Origin: Platerodrilus igneus
Taxonomy: Eukaryota > Arthropoda > Insecta > Coleoptera > Lycidae
Assembly (NCBI GenBank): GCA_036346225.1
Contig: JARFIW010001369.1
Span: forward strand, 1,612,001 to 1,676,000
Reading direction: 5' to 3'
Length of the DNA: 64,000 nucleotides
Of this stretch, positions 24,434 through 38,300 are shown piece by piece. Every line of letters starts with the position of its first letter. The stretch's first letter is position 1. The notes under the pieces were generated by a model. The model ran no database searches and was not told where the DNA came from. It saw nothing but the letters and a program-made list of their open reading frames with translations. The position numbers and the translations under genes were made by a program.

Positions 24434-25023
24434 TAGGCAAATCACTTTAAGAAGAACCCAACGTCATCATGCGCACAAAGCAGAAATTGGTTAGGAACAG
24501 TTCATTATATGTAATTAGGGATGGCAGTATTCAGGTTTTAGTGGCGTAGAGTTTTATGATCAACCAATCGGAAATTACCTTGTAAAAGTTTTAGATTTCA
24601 TTACTATTTATTTTTACTTGATACACAGACGCGCAGTTTTCAACCGCCATCTAACTAATATAAAATATTTTGTATATAACAATTAACATTAATAAAACAA
24701 TAAGTTACTCAACAGATGTGTTTGCAGAACACTAGAATGAGATAGAAACCACTTAAGTAGGCCATGGTATTCAATCATTTGCTTTATCGGATTTTACAAA
24801 ATAACCTTGCTATAGCAGTATTTTTTAGGGATATTGATGCACACAACTCATATGGCGATATTATATTAAAAATTTTAAATTATAATTTAATTGGTTATTT
24901 ATTTTTTTACTATTTAACGCCATATCTTCCGTTTATACTGTAATAACTCAACTATGCCACTGTTATTACATTTCTGCGCAATCTGGCATATGACGTTGGG
25001 TTCTTCTTAAAGTGATTTGCCTA
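24434..25023. mobile_element. MITE with TA target duplication
   Basis: The terminal inverted repeats match over at least 34 bp without mismatch, starting TAGGCAAATCACTTTAAGAA at 24,434 and, inverted, ending at 25,023. They continue with weaker similarity through a GCGCA...AGAAAT block. TA flanks both ends (24,432-24,433 and 25,024-25,025), as expected for a Tc1/mariner-type non-autonomous element. The 590-bp interior is AT-rich and non-coding; the frames at 23,908-24,317 only overlap its left flank. Confidence 0.8.
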
Positions 25024-25241
25024 TAATTATAAATTTCACAACATACGGACGCACTCTTTTCTGTCGTTTTCCCAGTTGAACGTGTTCACGTATGTCCTTA
25101 TTAAAAACACGTACAAATCGTATTACTATCTTTATCATATATATTAGTTATGCTTTTAAATAATCTTAAACGTATGTTTGAATTGAGTTAGACACTTATG
25201 ACGTAGGACTTCTTTTGTAGTTCCTACTATATATATGCTTA

Positions 25242-25729
25242 GGGTACCTTTAGTGCTATGGAGATTTGGCGATTTGGATATTTGGGGAATTAAATATTTT
25301 CGCTTTTAATCATCTAGGGTATTTTCTGCTTCGGGTATTTGGAGAAGTTTGACAGATGATATTTGTTATTGTTTTGGGTTACTGGATGTTAAGTTTTCAA
25401 TGTTTGTTAGTAAGCTATGAGTATCTAAAGAAATAACAGATTTCCTATTCATTTCCAATATGTTTAATAGGCAAAACGCAAACTATATAACGTCGAACGA
25501 AAAGGTAAGGTTAAGGTTGTAACAAAACAAACAAATCACGTGCTTTTCTGAACAAACGCGCATGCTCCGATTTCAAAATAGCCAGAAAAGTTGAACTTGA
25601 ACCAACTTTTGGGAGATTGGAGATTCGGTGATTTTGACGTTTCTCGGCGGTGTCACGTGATCAGTTTAACCAATAGGATCATTCTCCAAATATCCAAATC
25701 GCCAAATCTCCATAGCACTAAAGGTACCC
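25242..25729. mobile_element. Harbinger/Tourist-type MITE
   Basis: Terminal inverted repeats of about 47 bp, starting GGGTACCTTTAGTGCTATGG, match with one or two differences near their inner ends. The 488-bp element is flanked on both sides by TTA (25,239-25,241 and 25,730-25,732). The 3-bp TTA duplication is the signature of PIF/Harbinger elements and their MITEs. The near identity of the ends suggests a fairly young insertion. Confidence 0.85.
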
Positions 25730-26368
25730 TTAAATGGCAGGAATTAAAATCAAAGTGAAGAATACATAAAAAAGGACAAAAAATCTTATTTATAGTTGGA
25801 CTAAGAGAGACAGACGTATGGCTATGACACCAACTTTTTTGTTGCAAAACCTATTTCCTATAGTTAACAACTTCTAAAAGCCTTGCGGAATTCCAGAATG
25901 GAAGAACATTTCTAATTAGTTTGTTTGTACCGTAAATGTTAGGTTGAAACCAAATCAACCTCACTAAACATTTTATTGACGCGAATGAATTAAAGCTTTA
26001 TAAACTAATTGAAAACAAAATGTATTGTACATGCAATCAAGCTTTCCGATCTTAAACTTTCTTCGATCCATGGGCAAGGTTAGCATAAATGAAACCTACT
26101 TTCATGTGAGAAAGTTAAGTTTAAAGATATTTATAATTTACAATTTGAAATAAAATGAACAAATCATTAAATTCTGCAAGTGGTTGTTAGGCAACTTTAT
26201 ATACACACAAGTGCACCGCATAACCTCGTTAGTTTACGGTCGCTCTGCGCCGCGACGCATTCCTTCATCAATTTTTTAGAATGATTAAATTCCCTCGCAA
26301 TTTCCTTATAAAAAGCGTAAATACAAAGTATGTGAATGAAGGTTAACTATTTCAATATAGAGGTAAAT

Positions 26369-26390
26369 ATGAATTTTTTACCGATTATAT
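26369..26390 (+). CDS. exon 1: start codon and first half of the signal peptide
   Basis: ATG followed by seven complete codons in total plus one base, ending ATAT|GTAAAA. It joins in phase 1 to 26,450 across a 59-bp intron with a TTTTAG acceptor. The join gives an uninterrupted hydrophobic N-terminus, which is the reason for choosing this start. Without it, exon 2 has an in-frame stop about 10 codons upstream of its acceptor. Confidence 0.7.
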
Positions 26391-29300
26391 GTAAAATAAG
26401 ATCATGACATTTGTGCAGCATTAATCAATACTTACATTTTAGATTTTAGTACTCTACACACTATCGTTAATACCATGGCCTGGCCCCACAATATTCAAAA
26501 TATCTTGTCCAAAGGACAATGCAAGGATAGTGAGAAAAATTATTCAGAGTAAATGGATTCCAATATTAGAAAAATATAGAGTTAACATCCCTATAGAATG
26601 TCCATTTCATCCACTTCGGGATATATTTGCTCCACAAGAAGCAGCTAAGCACCAACATCGGAGATCGCAATGGACTTGTGGTTTATGCGGAAAATCCTTT
26701 TACAAAGAAAAATATTTGGATTTACATTTTGACAATAGGCATAAGGGATACATAAATATGGTAGGTACATTTTAGTGAATACGCTTTTAATAGACTAAGA
26801 TTTTTTAAAAGCCATGCTACAACTAGACAAGCTAATACCTGCAATGTGCGACACAGTTTATATAACTAGATTATGAGCATGTGCAGATTTTACTATTAGT
26901 TTCCGGTGTATATTGATACTATAAAAAGATGAATAGAAAGTGTTCGCATTAGCTTAAAACATCCTGTTAAAAGTCATTGGATTGCCAGGTTAACGCTGAA
27001 AGTAGAAGAAACTAATAACATTTTTATTACCAAAGAAAGCCGAATTAGAATGAGTGTCTGAAATGTCTCTTATCGTTTGCTTCATAATTATATTTTTTTC
27101 AATTATATGGAAACCATTTTGCAACATTTCTGGCGGTGTGCTAGCACATATTTCCACGATTTTTGATTACAGTTCCTTTAAATGTCACATGCGTTTTAAA
27201 TATTTTTAAGTAGCTCATCACAAACCATTTAGGTGATCTCGAATATGATTTGTTTGAAAACTTGCCGAGAAAAGCTGTCGTTTCTTGTGCCATATATGCT
27301 GTTGCACTGTCCTGTTAAAAATAACCACATCGAAATTGATCATCCTGCAGTTGTTAAACAACTTTACTCAATATATTGTTTTCATTTCACTCTGAATTGA
27401 CTGCAAAACACAAAAAATAGATATTATTCATCTGCAAGAAAATGCTTGCATACACGTTTTATGAGCGGGTAGTAGAGATTCAACAAAAATATGTAGATTA
27501 TCAGCTTGCGGCAAATGTGTATTTTGTATTCACATAGGGTCAGGCGGGGTAGTTGGAAACAGTTTTTAAATGTTCTGCTTAAAATATTTTGTAGCGATCT
27601 TTTGAAACTAAAAAATCATAACGATTGTAAATTTCTTAAATTCTTTTATGTGGACGATGTTTTCAGTAACATCAATTTTGTAAATGTTTCAGTTGCATTT
27701 ATTATGTTTACAATTGCCCCTGCTGTTTCCTATTAGTCCTAAAAATGGGAGTAAATGTAAACGTTTTTCTGAGTTCTGCTAAATTAAGTGCCATGATTTT
27801 ATATTCCCGGTTATTGGGAATATGTTGGAATTTATCTGATTATTTTTCTTCCTCGAGAGCCTTGTTTACAATTACCCCAAGGTTTTGTTCACATTTACCC
27901 TTATAGTCCGGGAGCTAGCGTCACAAAACCGGTTTCATCTGTATATTTTTAAAACATATATTAATGGATAGTGTTAAATGTAATAAAACTCATTGCGCTA
28001 GTCTCTCATAGAAGTCCTGGGACTGAGGTATGATTATATTACAGTAAACATTGCTATAATTAAATACATTTTCCTAATGCGTATACATACGGAATCTTGT
28101 ATACTGTTTGTTTATAATAGAATGTAATATACTAAAATCTTAAAAGTGGGAGTAAACTATTCTGCCGAGATGCAACAAATTACAATTAACAAAAAAATTA
28201 AACTCATTTGTATACTGTCAGCCATTGCTTATATTTATTCTTCGAGGCTTCAACTTAAAGAAAAGAAAGGTCTGCCAGCTTGTTCGTAAGACCAAAGTGC
28301 AGAAATCCTTTAAAGTGTACGTACAAGGGTATACGCAGAACTTGACTTGTGCATTAGGTTTACTTATTGAAACTCATCTGTAAACAGAAAACCGTTTTTC
28401 TAAGAGCCTTATGGGAAGAAATTAATCCGCAGTTATCACCATACGTGCTCTTAACAATATAATTAATAAAATTGTATTGAATTTAATACACATTATCTGT
28501 AGGATAAGAAACTTTTCAGAGAAATAATGGGAAAATCATATTACATCTAAAATATAAAACAAATTACTTAAAACAATACCCGCCTAGCAAACAAAAATAC
28601 AATCGGTATATAAAATCTACATTAAACTAAAGAGAACTTAAATTATATAATATTCATATATATCAGGCAATTCGTTCTGATGGGCAGCATCCTACAAATC
28701 ACAAATCATCATTGGACAAATTCATCATCAGATAATTCGGATTCATCATCACTTGATTCATATGAAACTATACAATCTAAATCGGCATCATAATCTTCTT
28801 CATCTCCAATATCATCTACTATGAGCAATTCAATTTCACAGTATAATTTACCTGGAATTTCCTAAGGTGATCCACATCTATTACATGATCGATTGTTTCG
28901 GGCAGTTGAGGTCCTTTAAACCATTCGAAATCGTATGTTCTTTCGGCATTCAATGCCGTAGTCTGTGACTGAATTTTCGAGTGGGCGTTGTTCCAAATTG
29001 TACTAATGTACATTGTCCTCCGAACATGCACTTCCGGTTCTGCAGCACCAGAAGGTAAACAGGAAGCATCAAATTTTTTCAAATTACGTGCAATAAATTC
29101 CGTGTTACAGGATAATTTATACGCCTTTTCAAATGTAGCGACTCCAGCTTCATTAACAGTTTTGATTTCTGGAAAGGTATATAAACAGCAAACAAATTCT
29201 TGAATTGTAATGAACGTTTTGTGAAAGTCTGAATTATCTGTATCTAAACTTTTCGACTGTTCTCATTAATTTAAAAGTACGATTTTTTTTACCGTAAAAG

Positions 29301-32300
29301 GAAGGGTTATAGTCGCACCCAGTAAATGCATGAAACGTTGGCAGGGCACGGCACGGCAAACGGAGTCGGAGAGCTTTTGGCGTAGATCGTTAACATTGAT
29401 AAATTTCTAATTATTACCAACTGATGTGGTTATTCCCCATGAAAAGAAACCTAGCTTTTTTAATATGCTTTAATAAATAACGAAAATTACATAATGACAG
29501 ACAGTTTTCAATTAATAACAAAAAACTTTTTTTTTTACAATTTCCTTGGCAACATATACCTACGTCCTAGGCAATTTTATTTAATACTACAACACCAACA
29601 CCGTCATGCATCCATAATTTTAAATCCTCATGAATATATAAAATATTACCTAATAAAATTATTAGGATATCTGTATCAGAACATCTTATTGTTAAATTAG
29701 ACTCACTTTTCATTTGGCACGCATGAAAAATTATCTTTGTGTCGGCTTCCTCATGTAGTATGCATGACAAATTGTCTACAATCTCAAAGTGTATGGTGTC
29801 TTGAATTACCTGATATTTGTTACAAACTACATTATCAACATATAAAATTTTGTTACCGATAAACGGTTAATAATGATCGTTACGCCATTCTTTTTACTAA
29901 GAAGTTTATCAAGCTTCTTTAAAACAAATATTTTTTAATTCAGCTGCGAAATTAAAAGGTCGAATCTGTGATGGTCCATTTTTATTGTAAACTCCGTTTC
30001 TTTACTTGTACCCCTCATCGATCTCTCATAATCTTTTATCGATGGAGATATGTATGTATCAAAAACCAGAATGATGGTATGGGCTTCGTTAATTGTAATC
30101 ATTTGCAGAAACTGCGTGGCTGTATTTCCGAATGCAAGAGGAACGTTGACTAGCAAGTGCAACATCAAAAATTATTATGTTTGTTCGTAAGGGAGGATTA
30201 CTAAGAATTTCATTTTTCAAAATATGCAATAACCCAGATTTATTTGTATTCCGTATTGTACAATCCATATGGCATAACGGCAATGAAATTGGCATAAGCG
30301 GATATTTCAGGACATTCCCCAGTTGAAGAGGCTTTTCAAGTGATATTGCTAATAAACGGCCAAATATCGTTCTATTTTAAATTGAATTGCTGTACCTTTG
30401 GAATTAATTTTTCTTTCTATTCCAACTTTAAAATTCAAAATTTTATTCCTTGGGATGATACGTTCAAATCTCAATTGATCTGTCGCGCAATTGGAGATAA
30501 AATCGTTTTTCTTCTTTTCTCCGGCATTTTCTACATTTAACAGAAATTTTGCTATTTCAGCATCGACGGCCCGGCCAGTGGAAATACTGCACAAATATAC
30601 CTTTTTTTAATGCTGGAGAAAATGGATTAACGTTCTGTCGGATATTCTGTAGGAAACTGTCAAACTGTTGACTATTGTTTTTTTATCGAAGTTTTTGTCA
30701 AATCAGATGTACTATCTTGAGTCTTACGCAAACCGTTTTTTCCATAATGTGACCCAGTATTTTACTCCTAATCCTATGGCTTCTACACCATTGTTGACGC
30801 GCAGCAACAGAATTTGTCAAATGGATAATGCCTAAAACATTTGAAATCATTGTTTAATATTACTACATAATATTTTACTGTTGCATTGAAAAAATTAATT
30901 TATGTTTATCATAAAATACCTGCCAATGTATTGACCGCATCTGCATTGATAATTTGCTTCACAGTTAGATCTATTGGTATGCAAGAGTATGGTTTTTGAG
31001 TTCTTCGTATGCCAAAGCAACCCATATTCTACTCATTTCTCAATCCTGGATGAGTTTCATCTATCTTCAGCAAGTTATCATGATATTTAACGAGATATCG
31101 GGAATAATTTGGCTGGTTGAATATGAAAAATAAATTACCCAGTTTTGGTAAAATGAATTGAAATGACTCCAAGTCAGCGATCCTGATACCATTATCGAGA
31201 ATTAAATAATAGTCAATATGATTTATAAACAACATATACAATTGAGCCGTTCTACCATGAGTACCTTGAATCGTGTCATTTGTATAATCTTTATCTAATA
31301 TATCTAAACACGTTAATAATTGTCTTATTTTACTCAGCTCTGCGCTACACGTATTCGATATTTGCTTTGTAATGCAATAAAACGTTTATAGCACGTCCCA
31401 TGATATCCTTGATGATCATTGCTTATTATTGGCAACACCACATCTTGCATACTTAAATTATGCTCCTTCCTGGCAATTAGAATTGTTGTGCACTTAACCA
31501 ATGTATCTGGCTTGAACAGAATTATTTTCTGATTTTTTCCAGAGCAAAAAACACAAAAATGAAGTAATGATAGTATTTCAGTCTCCGTGTTGGCAACTGA
31601 ATGCAAGAGCCCTAGAATGTGTCCTTGGTTCGAGCCAGTGGGATTATCCTTCCTTTTATTTTCTAACATCCGATCACGCATGTACGTATACTTGTTACGT
31701 GCCAAAGTGGCACTAAACATTTTCTTAGCTTAATTTTGATGTGCGGAAGTTTCGCGCCACAAATTCAAAAGACTTGGCGTATATTTCCGTCACGTCAGAG
31801 TGCGTTTGCGCCAGATCGCGCGACGCGAGTGGCGGAGAAAAAGTGGGAGACGTGTTTCCGTGAGACTCGGTAACGTGGCTTTTTACCTCTGACCTTCGTG
31901 GAGAGCGGTTTTGTTCAGGTATCGTATCGTGCCTTTATCTTTATCTATGTAGATTTCCTTGCCTTGCTTATCTGTTTGTCGCCCCTTATACCTGGTTTTC
32001 CCTGTTTACTCCCTACATAGGTAGGAGGCAATTTGTAGCCGTTGGCTGAAATGCATTCCACGCCGGAGCACCATCTTTAAATACTCCGGAGTGGAGCCCT
32101 GAGATCGAGTCGAAGCTATTTGGATTGACGTAGGCGTACCCTCCGTTAATTGCCTTAAAAGGGGCCATCAGTAGTCCTGATGGACTTCAACAGAAGCCAA
32201 CTTTAACCCAGGGACATATTCATGTGAGTATTTCGCTGTTATAAACTATTGTCTTAAATTTATATTTTCCGATAATTGCGTATTAAATTTGTGCATTGGT

Positions 32301-35300
32301 GACGTCATTGTCAGATGGCCGCGCTAAAGCCGGTGTAAGCTTGGAGCTACCACTTGCCGCGGCGTCGCTTATTCCGTGCTTGCGCGATGTATTTACGACT
32401 TTTAAATTGTAAGAATTTGCACTTTTAAATTGTAAGATACTATTGTAAAGATTTCAGCAGTTCGGTATCACGGACAAGTTGGCACACCGTTCTCTTCTTT
32501 AACTTGAAGCCTCGAAGAATAAATATAAGCAATGGCTGACAGTATACAAATGAGTTTAATTTTTTTGTTAATTGCAATTTGTTGCATCTCAGCAGAATAG
32601 TTTAGTCCCACTTTTAACATGGCAGACCATTTTAGTATGTTACATTCTGTTATAAACAAATAGTATACAAGATTCCGTATGTATACGCATTAGAAAAATT
32701 TATTTATTTATAGCAATGTTTATTTCAATATAATCATATCTCAGTCCCAGGACTTCCTTGGAAGACTAGCGCAATGAGTTTTATTGCATTAAATACTATC
32801 CATTAAAATACGTTTTAAAAGTAAACACAAGAGTACCAATTTTGTGACGCTGGATCCCGGACTATTAACCCTTTAATAAACTTCAGGATAGACTAACTAG
32901 TAAAAAAGAACCATCCATATAATAAAATTTGTATAATTCCATATTGTTTAATGCATATTGTTATACAAAGTTGAATAATGCTTAAAAAATTAAATTAGTA
33001 TTAAAAATCACCTTGTCTCGTTAAGAATCGGCAGATATCCAAATTAAAATCCACCTCAAAAGAAAGATGTGATTGTTGGCGCTTGGTTTACACCATTTTT
33101 TATTGGATTCAGCAATTTCATTTTAATATCACTGTCGTCCACCACAAAAACATGGTACAATAAGGAAAATAAAGGCATATTTTATTTTGCTTGACTTTCT
33201 TAGGTGGGAAATTTGAAGACACACGCTTTTGCCTGATCATTCAAAACTAAACCAACACCTTTTGCCCCGAGCTCATTGTTCTCTACTCCAGACCACAAAC
33301 CCAACATACCATCATCTAATTCACCAATACTTTTCTCCTTACGCTTCGTTTGACTCATACACAGCACATCCATGTACCTTTCTTTCATTTCATTCATGAT
33401 TTCATACTCCCCTGACATTTCAAGTACCAAATCTCCATTCCTGATTCATCCGGTTGTTATCTGATGGGCCAGATATTTCCATTTCAGTCGCCCACCATGA
33501 CTTTAACGGTTCGAGGCTTTTTCAAGGCTCTTGTTAGTAATTTTTAATTAGGTTGAACCAGGTTACCAGTCTAGATTACAACCGTGCCATAGTAGCTTTC
33601 CCTACTAACGGTAACGACACCTTACCGTTCAGTGTTGGCATGTTTAGTCTCTCTGTCACAGACGTCGCCACGATTCCCAGTTCTTCAGGTGTGCCTAACG
33701 TCTTTCAATACAAGCTAAAACTTCCTCTTCCAAGGGGATTACCTTGTAAACCTGCAGAAAGTTGCTTGCACTACGACCACTAGGAGGTACATGCTGTGCA
33801 CTGATACACATCGAGCGCTGGAGTTAATGAATATAAAAATTGGAGTATTGAAGTTTTATATCAAATTGAATTGAAATAGCAATAAAATTTTGAGTATGTC
33901 ACTCTCGATTTGTCAAATTAATCACGTTGTATGCCCATATAGAAAAGAAAATATTTCGGAACAGTGGATTCAATGTGATTCTTGTTCGTGTTGGTACCAC
34001 TCCCTCTGTGCTAGATATCTGGATCATCAGATCATTACGCTAGTCTTATCTTAGGAACTCTGGCTCCGCCATAATTGTAAATCAATATCCAACTCGCAAC
34101 AGCCAATATCAGCGTCATCCTCTGAAGAACTTTCTTATCCACACTGTCCAGACTCCCTTTCTCACAAAAAATATAATGGTCAAAGATATTTAAAAATTCA
34201 CATAGACAAGGCTCGTCGTGATTTGATAGAAATTAAAGTCACTACACTGACATCTAAGTCAATGATAAAACGAATCGTATCGAAGAAGAACATCAAAGTA
34301 TCATACGAAGCTCAAAAGGAGCAAGATTCTCTGCTGCTTTAAAACTTGCTACCATCTTAGACCAATTGTACCAAGGAGAACGATCTACAATCTTGGCACT
34401 ATCTCTTCAGTTTTGCCCTCACATGTCTGTGTGTACCCCGATTCTCCAAGAAGAAATCTTTGGCAAGACTCGTGAAGGAAAATATTAATGGTACCGAAAA
34501 CAGCTACATCAGTTCTTTTTTTAATTTGGCCAATACAAAAAATGTTCTTCTTTTTCGTCCTTAAACTGAACTCAATTCACTACAATCAGTATCTTCCAAA
34601 TCGCTTTCCTTAACCCTTTAACTGCTACGTCCGTAAATATACGTTTTCAAAATGCATACTTAAAGTGCTACGGCCGTAAATATACGTTTTATAATTTCAA
34701 AAATCTGTGTGTTGTCAGTAAATATATGTACAAGAAGCTCGCCTACTCTATTTTATAGTTGCATATATGTACTTCGTAAATCACAAGTATTTCCGGTTTT
34801 ATTAGATTTAATCGTGTTCAGATTTTCAATCGTGTCGCAGGTGCTTTTGCTGCTAAATTGTGCATCAAATAATTGCATTTGATAACTTCCATGTTTGAAA
34901 CTACTCAAATTTATAAGTTCCATATGATAAACTAATTTACATCATGCAATTCTCTTTTAAATGTTACGTGTTATTTAGCTTTAGACAAATCGGGAATCTT
35001 TAAATCGTACATGTTAATTGGCTTTAAAAGAATCAAACGTAAACGTATAGTTCTAATCAAGTTCCGATCTTATATAGAAAATTATTTCTACATGTCATCG
35101 TTCAAGATCTTTCCTGATTCAATTAGAACATAATACACCCTGGTGATGCAATATTTCCGCGAATTCAACGGTTTTAATGATCTAATTAATTTCAAATTTA
35201 TGATTTGTTTTATCGTAAAACGTACCGTTTATCCTTGTCTAATGCACAGAGTTAATGGTCGAGTCTCCTTTTATCTTATTGTTACACGAAAACCTATAAA

Positions 35301-38300
35301 TTAGTTTTTATCTAACTAGGTTTCATTTTATTGCATTTTTACCACGCGAGTTCCTTGAATAGAGTGTTTAGTCATAATTGGCTATTTAATGGATTTAACA
35401 ACATTCCTAGTAACAATTGACGTATTCGTTTCTATTAATCTCAAAGGTTCTGGTATTTAGGCTCCATTCAAAACTTTTAAACTGTTATTTTTGATATTAT
35501 ACACACACACACACACACACACGGAAAAATTATGATTTTTGTTAACGCGAATAAATTTAGCGGCTTTGTACATGTAATTAGATTCACTTACAGCGATAAA
35601 ACGTGTTCTAATACCTCTTTATGCACAGAAAATTAATTACATAAATAATTGAAGCTTGCTATTGCAAACTGCAATAACATTAATATGGTTTTTACGCGGA
35701 TGTATTAAATGCCTTTTTGTATTTTCTTAATGATTGAAAATCGTTTTTACTAAGTAATCATCAACGATTCGGCAGTGTCCACAAATCAGTTTCATAGTAT
35801 CATAGTATAGGAAAATTTATGCATTGCTTAATATTAGAAAGTATACAAACGTTCGTACTGCATATTTGCACACCTACAATGCACAAATGATTACGTCTAA
35901 AGAAATTGAAAAAAGAGGGGATAGGGGATACCGTTTCCATAGCCCCACCAAATTAATTTCTCTATATCGTAGTATAGAAAAGTGCACAAACGTTCATACA
36001 GTATGCACTAAAAGAATTGGAAATTGTTTTGGTAGAGGGCTGTTGTTTCTACAGCCCCTACATTTGATATACCAATGCTCCACTCGAAGGTACTACGGTG
36101 GTCAAGAAAACCCAAAAATTTTGAATTTTGCCGAACTCTAGCTATTTCAAGCAATGCTCACACATGGGACCTACATTTTACCTCTGATCTGAACGAGGGC
36201 GTATTTTTGCGAAAATGCTCGTCCAACATTTTTCAAGTGGTCTGTGTCGAGAATCAAGTCTGGGAAGCTTGGGCTTAGTAGTCACACGTGAACCAACTAA
36301 GCCACGGAACTGCCCATGTTTCTACTGCAGTCTCCCTATATTATTTTTTCCATATCTTTGAGTGGAGAAGGGCACAAACAAACAACATAGGAAAAATTGT
36401 ATATTCTTATGGGGTACTTAAATTTATTTTGATAGCAATGTGATATTTATGTTTGCTTGTTAAGTCAAACCGAACATAATAACAATGTGGAAATGTCAAT
36501 ATTTTAAATAACGTTACAGTTTCCTATATCTTACTTTTATGTTCGTTTTATTAAACAGCAATGGAACTTTTTATCAAATTAAATAAATAAACTCAAATGG
36601 ATAGTCAAGTGATCTTAGTAAATTATATCGCTTCATACAAAAATTACTGATCATGGATATCTTCCAAGTGCATGTGCTGTAATGGGTTTTGTTTACAAAC
36701 CTGAATTCTAAGTATAAATCATATTGTTTCTTTTGTTTTAGGCAGAGGATGCCGTGTGCCTTGCGGATTATTGTGATTTAATTCGATGTGACGTCTTAAA
36801 GATTTTAGATGAAAAAATCGTGGATCCAGAAAGTATGCATACAGATGTTGAAATATGGCGAGAAGCATCTACCTATAGAACAGATACAATAACAAGTGGA
36901 TCAAAAGATTTAGTCAAAATTGGAAGCAAGGATGATATTTTAAGTGCACAACACAAAACCATCACTAGTAATGAAAAGAAATTAGATCACTGTCATAAAC
37001 ACGAAACTCCAGACAATAGTGGTAAGACTATTTTAATGTCTCGATTGTCACATGAATAGTTATTTTCCAGAGGAAACAAGTTCTAGCGATGAAGAGAAGC
37101 TAAAAATTAATAATAGTTTTAATAATATGTGTCAAAGTGATTTAGTTGATTCTGCTCTACCTGCGTCTGATAAACAACAACGAATATCTGAATTAGCCAA
37201 ATTAAAAGCAAATTGTAAACCAGAAGATTTGCAGAAGCTGAAAACTAGATGTGAAATACTTGTTCGTGATTGTATTGCAGGCCTACTAATACAGCTTTCA
37301 ATAAAAGACTTTAAAGAAATTGAGGGTAATCAAAGATAACAAAAACGATTAAAATTAATACATATTTGTAGAGGAGTTAAATAGAGCTGTGTGCTGGTAT
37401 TTAACTTGTGATAGATATTGGGAAGATACTTCCGGTGATTTGAGACAATTTCCTTGGGGACTGTTATGTGTAATTGTAATGGTTTTGTCTTTAGGAATAT
37501 GTATATGCTATTATATTATTTGGGTAATATTTGAGTAAGTATCTACTCTTTTTATTCCTTACCTAAACCAAAGCCACACAGGCCTGAGGCTTATGTGACA
37601 TCGTAGAGCATACCGGACTACAACACAGAAAGCACAAGTGCTCACACGTTTCACTACTTATTTACATCATTATGCATGTTTTTAATTTCATATTATCTGA
37701 ATAAGATACACTGGTTGGTTGTTGAGAAAATTCAGATGTATTTTATTTACTATAAAAATAAGTTGCAATAATTGTTTTAAAACTATGTTGACTGGAAGCT
37801 AACTGTTTACTCGCAATAAAATTCGAAACTTAAAAATGAACTTGAACTTGGTATATCAAGTGTTTTTTTACTGTTTGGCTTTTAGGTCGAGAGTACTTAT
37901 ACTTAAAACTTAATAATTTTTCTTCTACAATTTGTTGTAGTGAATACTAAAAAAGTAATACACATTTATCTACAGAAAGTTAATCTCATCGCCGCTCACA
38001 TTATAGGAATCAGCATAATCATCTGTAACATTCTTTTAGAAATGGAACAAAAGTCTTTCAGTTAATAGCATCTGTATTGAGGCAGTTTCAAAAATTAGTT
38101 TTTTAAACTTTTTTAGCAATATCTGCACGATCGTATACCGTGTGTTGACTAGTACACCCGATTATAGAGATTTAACATATAAAATCAAACATGTGATTCC
38201 TGCTTCCCAAATTATTTTTAAAAAAATTCGTCAAATAAACACTTGTTACGTTCCAATTTTGCTTTTAAAATTTCCCTGGTTAATTCAATACCCGCTCAAA

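Noticed and set aside
26530..26775. Start of the zinc-finger protein at the GTG near 26,530
   Set aside because: The frame extends upstream and joins exon 1 to form a signal peptide; GTG is not a usual start in animals.
29494..30540. Plus-strand frames overlapping the nuclease-like pseudogene
   Set aside because: They are shadows of the minus-strand coding sequence.
32160..32215. CTGATGG hairpin near 32,170 as a second hammerhead
   Set aside because: It is a CCATCAG/CTGATGG stem. CTGATGA is not followed by a GAAA box or a cleavage triplet on either strand.
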